Assembly (NCBI GenBank): GCA_030589225.1 | Contig: JAUUWD010000049.1 | Coordinates: forward strand, 1 to 8,787 | Reading direction: 5' to 3' | DNA from: Desulfobacteraceae bacterium | GTDB lineage: Bacteria > Desulfobacterota > DSM-4660 > Desulfatiglandales > Desulfatiglandaceae | Length of the DNA: 8,787 nt | Shown: piece after piece, positions 5,598 to 8,787 of the stretch | Layout of the letters: the number at the start of each line of letters is the position of its first letter | How positions within the stretch are numbered: position 1 is the stretch's first letter | The notes under the pieces: model-generated | The model's input: the letters and a program-made list of their open reading frames with translations, nothing else | What the model was told of the DNA's origin: nothing | The model's database searches: none | Made by a program: the position numbers and the translations under genes

Positions 5598-6014
5598 ATG
5601 GTTGAAAGAAGGCTCCTTTGTCCTGATCGGGTTCGTAAAATCAGTGGCAGCTTTGCCTTTATCGAGCATCGGTTTTTACGGGATGGTTTCTGGGCCAGTC
5701 TCAGTCAGTATGAACTTTTACTTTATCTATTTCTTGTCATTGCAGGGGATAGAAAAGGCATCTCCTTCTATAGCTATGATAAGATCTGCACTCTCCTTAG
5801 GGTTTCAGTGGATAAGCATATTCTTGCAAGAAACTCTCTGATCGAAAAAGACCTCATTGCCTTTGATGGAGAGTTTTTTCAAGTCTTATCCCTTCCGGAA
5901 AAAGTCATTAAGTCTTCTTGCCTCCCTTTAAAAACCCCGGAGGAAATGGAAAAACATGACCCTGCCACCGTCCATCAACTCATTATGCATTCCTTAGGAG
6001 AAAACCATGACTGA
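5598..6014 (+). CDS. Winged-helix accessory protein of the recombinase module
   Basis: ATG 5598 is chosen over an upstream in-frame start at 5490 because AAGGAGGG (5585-5592) sits just before it and the upstream extension overlaps the zinc-finger gene. The product has 138 residues. LLCPDRVRKISGSFAFIEHRFLRDG (6-30) leads into a helical segment (LSQYELLLYLFLVIAGDRKG, 35-54) and a helix-turn-helix-like part (FYSYDKICTLLRVSVDKHILARNSLIEKDLIAFDGEFFQVLSLP, 57-100), the pattern of winged-helix domains in replication or transposition accessory proteins. Its last codons overlap the start of recombinase 1 by 8 bp (ATG 6007, TGA 6012), so the two are translationally coupled. Likely role: DNA binding or regulation for the recombinases (inference). 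Confidence 0.75.
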   Translation: MVERRLLCPDRVRKISGSFAFIEHRFLRDGFWASLSQYELLLYLFLVIAGDRKGISFYSYDKICTLLRVSVDKHILARNSLIEKDLIAFDGEFFQVLSLPEKVIKSSCLPLKTPEEMEKHDPATVHQLIMHSLGENHD

Positions 6015-7134
6015 TAAAAGCACTCAGATGTTGAAACAGGCTACCCGTGATTATCTTCAATGGATGAAATCCATGCAGAGCAGAGGCAGTATAAAATTGA
6101 TGCTCTATGGCCTTGTCTTGGTCGATTTTATTGATTTCGTAAAAGAGAAAAATGTTCTATGGGAAGATATTTTTACCCTCCATACACTGAAGGAGTTTCG
6201 AAAATATTCCGGCACTAATAACCCATCAGATGCCATAAGAGGCCTATCCCTTTATCTTTTTAACAATGGAAGAATATCTCAGCCCTTATGCAGGCCCTAT
6301 TATCAGATCGATTTACCCGAGATCTATGATCAATATCTCATCTACCATGAACAGAGCCGACAGGTCCCCTATAGCCAGATCAAGCCTATAAGAAGAGTGC
6401 TTACCTCTTTTTATGACTTCCTGCAAAGGTTACATATCGAACTTGCCGACATAAAAACCGATCATATTGAGGCTTTCATGGCAGAGTGTCGTAAACGGTT
6501 AGCCCCTGTTACATGCAAAGTCTACCGTTATTATCTTCGAGGTTTTCTGAAATATCTCTATCATGAGCTAAAAATATTACCACAAGATCTGGCACCCCTG
6601 GTTGTAGGAGCCCGCTTGTTTGATAAGGCTAAATCACCCAATTTTTTGCATCCTCAAGAATTACAAAAGCTCTTCTCAAACCTTAAACTTACCACCCCTA
6701 CCCATATAAGAACTTACGCCATGGTTCATCTTGCCTACTTTATGGGTCTTCGCCCTGTGGAGATAAGCAAGATCAAACTCGATGATATTTGCTTTAAAAA
6801 AAAAGAATTAACACTTCAAAAAAGAATGGAAAATAATATCATGATACTTCTTGTGTCTGATAAAACCATCAAGGCCATAGCTGCATATGTCCTCAAAGCC
6901 AGGCCAAAGAAGAGTAAATACAGAAACCTTTTCTTAAGTTTGAAAATCCCTTATAGGCCAATAAACCCTGGAACCGTGATGCGCTGCATATCAAAGGTTA
7001 TGAAAGAATCAGGTCTTTTTTCTCCAGTTTATTCGCTGAGACATAGTTATGCTCAGAACCTCATCAATGCAGGAGCAACAATCTATGAAAGTAAAGAGAT
7101 GCTCGAAGCCCTCAAAGCCAATACAGGCCCTTAA
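6007..7134 (+). CDS. Tyrosine recombinase 1, frame lost before the catalytic tyrosine
   Basis: The 375-residue protein starts at ATG 6007 with AGGAG at 5997-6001. It has an N-terminal helical region, a SAM-like core-binding domain (about 103-195, opening LPEIYDQYL) and a catalytic domain from about 210. Arg249 (MGLRPVEI) is the first catalytic arginine, Lys272 a candidate for the beta-hairpin lysine, and Arg345-His346 (YSLRHSYAQ) is box II, with Tyr342 where HxxR enzymes have His. Box III (LGH) reads LEA at 366-368, and the frame then runs into TAA at 7132-7134. The next frame (7127-7207) still encodes QKQKYSHIANLTQQ, the lost tyrosine box, so the gene is frameshifted and probably inactive as an enzyme. 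It is paralogous to the following gene. Confidence 0.85.
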   Translation: MTDKSTQMLKQATRDYLQWMKSMQSRGSIKLMLYGLVLVDFIDFVKEKNVLWEDIFTLHTLKEFRKYSGTNNPSDAIRGLSLYLFNNGRISQPLCRPYYQIDLPEIYDQYLIYHEQSRQVPYSQIKPIRRVLTSFYDFLQRLHIELADIKTDHIEAFMAECRKRLAPVTCKVYRYYLRGFLKYLYHELKILPQDLAPLVVGARLFDKAKSPNFLHPQELQKLFSNLKLTTPTHIRTYAMVHLAYFMGLRPVEISKIKLDDICFKKKELTLQKRMENNIMILLVSDKTIKAIAAYVLKARPKKSKYRNLFLSLKIPYRPINPGTVMRCISKVMKESGLFSPVYSLRHSYAQNLINAGATIYESKEMLEALKANTGP

Positions 7135-7207
7135 GTTGGATCAGAAACAAAAGTACAGTCACATCGCAAACCTTACTCAGCAATCCCTTTGGGAGGGGCA
7201 AAGGTGA
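7127..7207 (+). pseudogene. Out-of-frame C-terminal remnant of recombinase 1 with the tyrosine box
   Basis: In the frame from 7127 the translation is ALKLDQKQKYSHIANLTQQ then SLWEGQR, ending at TGA 7205-7207. Tyr (TAC 7154-7156) followed by SHI is a typical catalytic tyrosine box. Deleting exactly 7108-7126 (19 bases, bounded by GCCCT at both ends) rejoins it to the upstream frame and restores the usual ten residues between the leucine of box III and the tyrosine. The ancestral stop overlaps the GTG start of recombinase 2 as GTGA, confirming that the original gene ended here. Confidence 0.7.
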
Positions 7208-8295
7208 TAGATCAAGAGATCCAGACATTAAGGCAAAACATCGGGGATTTTATCGATTGGATGAACTCCATATCAAGCACGGACAGCAAAATCAGACAGC
7301 GCTATGTCCTTGTTCTGGACAGCTTTCTCAATTTCATTCGAAGCAAAAAAACGGCCCACAAGGAAGGATTCACCCTCAATGTTGCTACATACCTCAACAG
7401 CCAGGAAAGCATCGATCCTCCTAAAGGAACTACAAAACATCCAATCCCTTTACCCGAAGTCTATGACCAGTACCTGCTTTACCATCAACAGAGCCTACAA
7501 ATGTCGGACAACACCCGCAGACAAATAAGATATCTTTTGGTCCGTTTTCATGAGTACCTCGAAAGGTTTCAAATTGAGCTTTCCTCTTTGAAGATTGAAC
7601 ACATTGATGCATTCATGGCAGAGTTCAAGATAAAGCAAACCGCCCTCAGGATCTACCGCTCTCACCTTCGTGGCTTCTTGAAGTATCTGTATCATGAGCA
7701 AGGGATCATCAAAAAAGACCTTGCACCGTTGCTTGTCGGACCCCGGCAGTTTGCCAAGCAGAAACCACCCAAGTTCTTGAGACCCGAAGAAGTCCAAAAA
7801 TTCTTTTCCTCTCTTGGACTCTCCACCCCTGTGGAGATTCGAACCTATGCGATTGTTCATCTGGCCTACTTTTTGGGCCTCAGGCCTGTTGAGATCAGCC
7901 GGATCACGTTCGATGACCTCTTGTTCAGTAAGGGGGATCTGAGCCTTCCAAAAAGAAAGGCCGATAACCCCATCACCCTTCCCGTCCCTGAAAATGTTCT
8001 CAAGGCCATAGCCGCATATGTTCTGAAAGCCAGGCCAAAGAGTCCGGACCGGCATCTTTTCCTAAGCTTCCACTTCCCCTATAGGCCTATGAGCCCAGGT
8101 AACGTGGTTGGCTATCTCTTCAGAATCATGAAAAAGGCAGGACTTGCCGCATCAGGCTACTGGCTTCGGCATACCTATGCTCAGAACCTCTTGCAGATGG
8201 GTCGATCGATCTTTGAGATTAAAGAAATGCTGGGTCATGACAACATTAATTCCCCCAGATGTCACAACTACAGCCCAGCAAAATTTGAACGATAG
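7204..8295 (+). CDS. Tyrosine recombinase 2 with an abnormal C terminus
   Basis: I choose GTG 7204 (363 residues) over TTG 7189: GGAGGGG at 7192-7198 is at ideal spacing, and GTGA overlaps the ancestral stop of recombinase 1. It is clearly paralogous to recombinase 1. The core-binding domain spans about 83-175 (LPEVYDQYLLYH). Catalytic residues are Arg227 (LGLRPVEI), Lys250 (LPKRKADN), Arg322 (YWLRHTYAQ, with Tyr319 replacing the usual His) and His345 in MLGHDNIN. After that the family pattern breaks: the expected tyrosine (residue 354) is His, a Tyr is at 356, and the protein ends in SPAKFER. The break coincides with entry into the DUF5372-like sequence, so the true C terminus was replaced. 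Tyr356 might still act, but I expect loss of activity. Confidence 0.85.
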   Translation: MIDQEIQTLRQNIGDFIDWMNSISSTDSKIRQRYVLVLDSFLNFIRSKKTAHKEGFTLNVATYLNSQESIDPPKGTTKHPIPLPEVYDQYLLYHQQSLQMSDNTRRQIRYLLVRFHEYLERFQIELSSLKIEHIDAFMAEFKIKQTALRIYRSHLRGFLKYLYHEQGIIKKDLAPLLVGPRQFAKQKPPKFLRPEEVQKFFSSLGLSTPVEIRTYAIVHLAYFLGLRPVEISRITFDDLLFSKGDLSLPKRKADNPITLPVPENVLKAIAAYVLKARPKSPDRHLFLSFHFPYRPMSPGNVVGYLFRIMKKAGLAASGYWLRHTYAQNLLQMGRSIFEIKEMLGHDNINSPRCHNYSPAKFER

Positions 8296-8569
8296 TACCT
8301 TCCGGATTATTCACCCTTTCCATCCATTAAAAAATGCAGAATTTGAAATAGACGCTATTGTGACACTACCTGGAGAGCGTCGTGTTTTCTTCTACAATCA
8401 TAAGGGGCGCAAATCTTCCGTACCGCTTGATTGGACAGACATTGAACCGCAGGATTCATTCGTTGTCGTTTCTGCGGGACGCTCTTTGTTCCGAACCGAG
8501 GATCTTCTCGGATTGGCTCGTCTTCTTGGTGAAATAAAAGCGGGAACAGCTAATGCACAAGTATTATGA
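8285..8569 (+). CDS. DUF5372-like (Y4bD/Y4pK-type) protein, start uncertain
   Basis: From STFRIIHPFHPL to the TGA at 8567-8569 the frame matches the small DUF5372/Y4bD-Y4pK family: FRIIHPFHPL...FEI, then RRVFFYNHKGR, LDWTDIEP and FVVVSAGRSLFRTEDLLGLARLL. Function is unknown; members usually sit next to recombinase genes of mobile elements. The frame is open far upstream, but only as a shadow of recombinase 2, so the natural start was probably lost at the junction near 8250. TTG 8285 is the nearest in-frame start, without a good ribosome site. ATG 8259 would reach the frame if the A run at 8280-8283 had one more base. It may therefore be a poorly translated remnant. Confidence 0.6.
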   Translation: MNDSTFRIIHPFHPLKNAEFEIDAIVTLPGERRVFFYNHKGRKSSVPLDWTDIEPQDSFVVVSAGRSLFRTEDLLGLARLLGEIKAGTANAQVL

Positions 8570-8589
8570 TCAAAAGTGTAGTAAAGGTA

Positions 8590-8762
8590 ATTATGCCGCA
8601 TATGTTAAGAAGAATATGCCGCAAAAATTCCATTACACGCGGCTTAATCTCTCGCAAAAATCATATAAACCTTCATTAATTAATATGTTGTCGAAGATTT
8701 CTCTTGATTTTATCAAATTAATGCGGCATAATAAAGTTATCAAATTAATTGGGTGCGACATA
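8590..8762. repeat. Cluster of TATGCCGCA motifs in inverted arrangement
   Basis: TATGCCGCA occurs at 8592-8600 and 8615-8623 on the plus strand, and as its complement at 8722-8730, with a one-mismatch copy at 8754-8762. The outermost plus copy and the 8722 copy extend to a perfect 12-bp inverted repeat (ATTATGCCGCAT, 8590-8601; ATGCGGCATAAT, 8721-8732). Further direct repeats are TTATCAAATTAAT (8710-8722, 8737-8749) and CGCAAAAAT (8620-8628, 8653-8661). The array fills the gap before the gene starting at 8784 and looks like a recombinase or regulator binding region. Confidence 0.7.
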
Positions 8763-8783
8763 ATTATAGAAGGAGGGAGGAGA

Positions 8784-8787
8784 ATGA
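8784..8787 (+). CDS. Start of the next gene, cut by the window edge
   Basis: ATG at 8784-8786 is preceded by GGAGGGAGGAG (8772-8782), a very strong ribosome site at proper spacing. Only the first codon is inside the window, so the product cannot be told. Its position after the motif array and the DUF5372-like gene suggests a recombinase or other element gene. Confidence 0.4.

Noticed and set aside
7495..8055. 186-codon minus-strand frame within recombinase 2
   Set aside because: Recombinase 2 is supported by clear catalytic motifs; the opposite frame has no ribosome site or known domain.
8144..8284. Upstream part of the frame that becomes the DUF5372-like protein
   Set aside because: This part is only an alternative frame of recombinase 2; family similarity begins near 8285-8300.
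8590..8762. Short regular repeats as a CRISPR array
   Set aside because: The motifs are 9-13 bp, in both orientations and at uneven spacing; there are no cas genes.

Overview
The window looks like an accessory stretch of a Gram-negative bacterial chromosome with moderate G+C. The style of several proteins suggests a deltaproteobacterial (Desulfobacterota-type) host: ZraP-like periplasmic protein, stand-alone receiver domains, a zinc-ribbon/winged-helix/integrase module and a DUF5372-like protein. That assignment is an inference from family resemblance; no rRNA or tRNA is present to settle it.

Region 1 (1-1520) holds two single-domain response regulators (272-643 and 758-1162). The gap between them carries what looks like the decayed tail of a histidine kinase. 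A hairpin terminator follows, then a small unrecognised 78-residue gene. Region 2 (1650-2400) is a minus-strand ZraP/CpxP-like metal-responsive periplasmic protein. It has its own terminator, a very good sigma-54 promoter, and, 100-165 bp further upstream, two copies of a 19-bp dyad repeat placed where an NtrC-type activator would bind. Region 3 (2430-3340) is a class I SAM-dependent methyltransferase gene preceded by a possible 24-codon leader ORF and followed by a strong terminator.

Region 4 (3380-4700) is a self-contained cassette: consensus sigma-70 promoter, strong ribosome site, a 322-residue protein built of three diverged helical repeats, and a terminator. It lies between two direct copies of a 62-bp sequence (87% identical, 1217 bp apart). 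Region 5 (4700-5166) is AT-rich and non-coding, with two structured elements.

Region 6 (5167-8295) is a four-gene operon-like module: zinc-finger protein, winged-helix protein, and two tandem paralogous tyrosine recombinases, with translationally coupled junctions. It resembles a mobile element that is decaying. Recombinase 1 has lost frame just before its catalytic tyrosine, although the lost reading frame is still readable downstream. Recombinase 2 is cut at the same motif by a junction into a DUF5372-like gene (to 8569). Region 7 (8590-8787) is a cluster of inverted and direct copies of a TATGCCGCA motif leading to a strong ribosome site and the first codon of a gene that continues beyond the window.

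The best candidates for something undescribed are the zinc-finger/winged-helix/double-recombinase module with the adjacent motif array, and the direct-repeat-flanked helical-repeat cassette.
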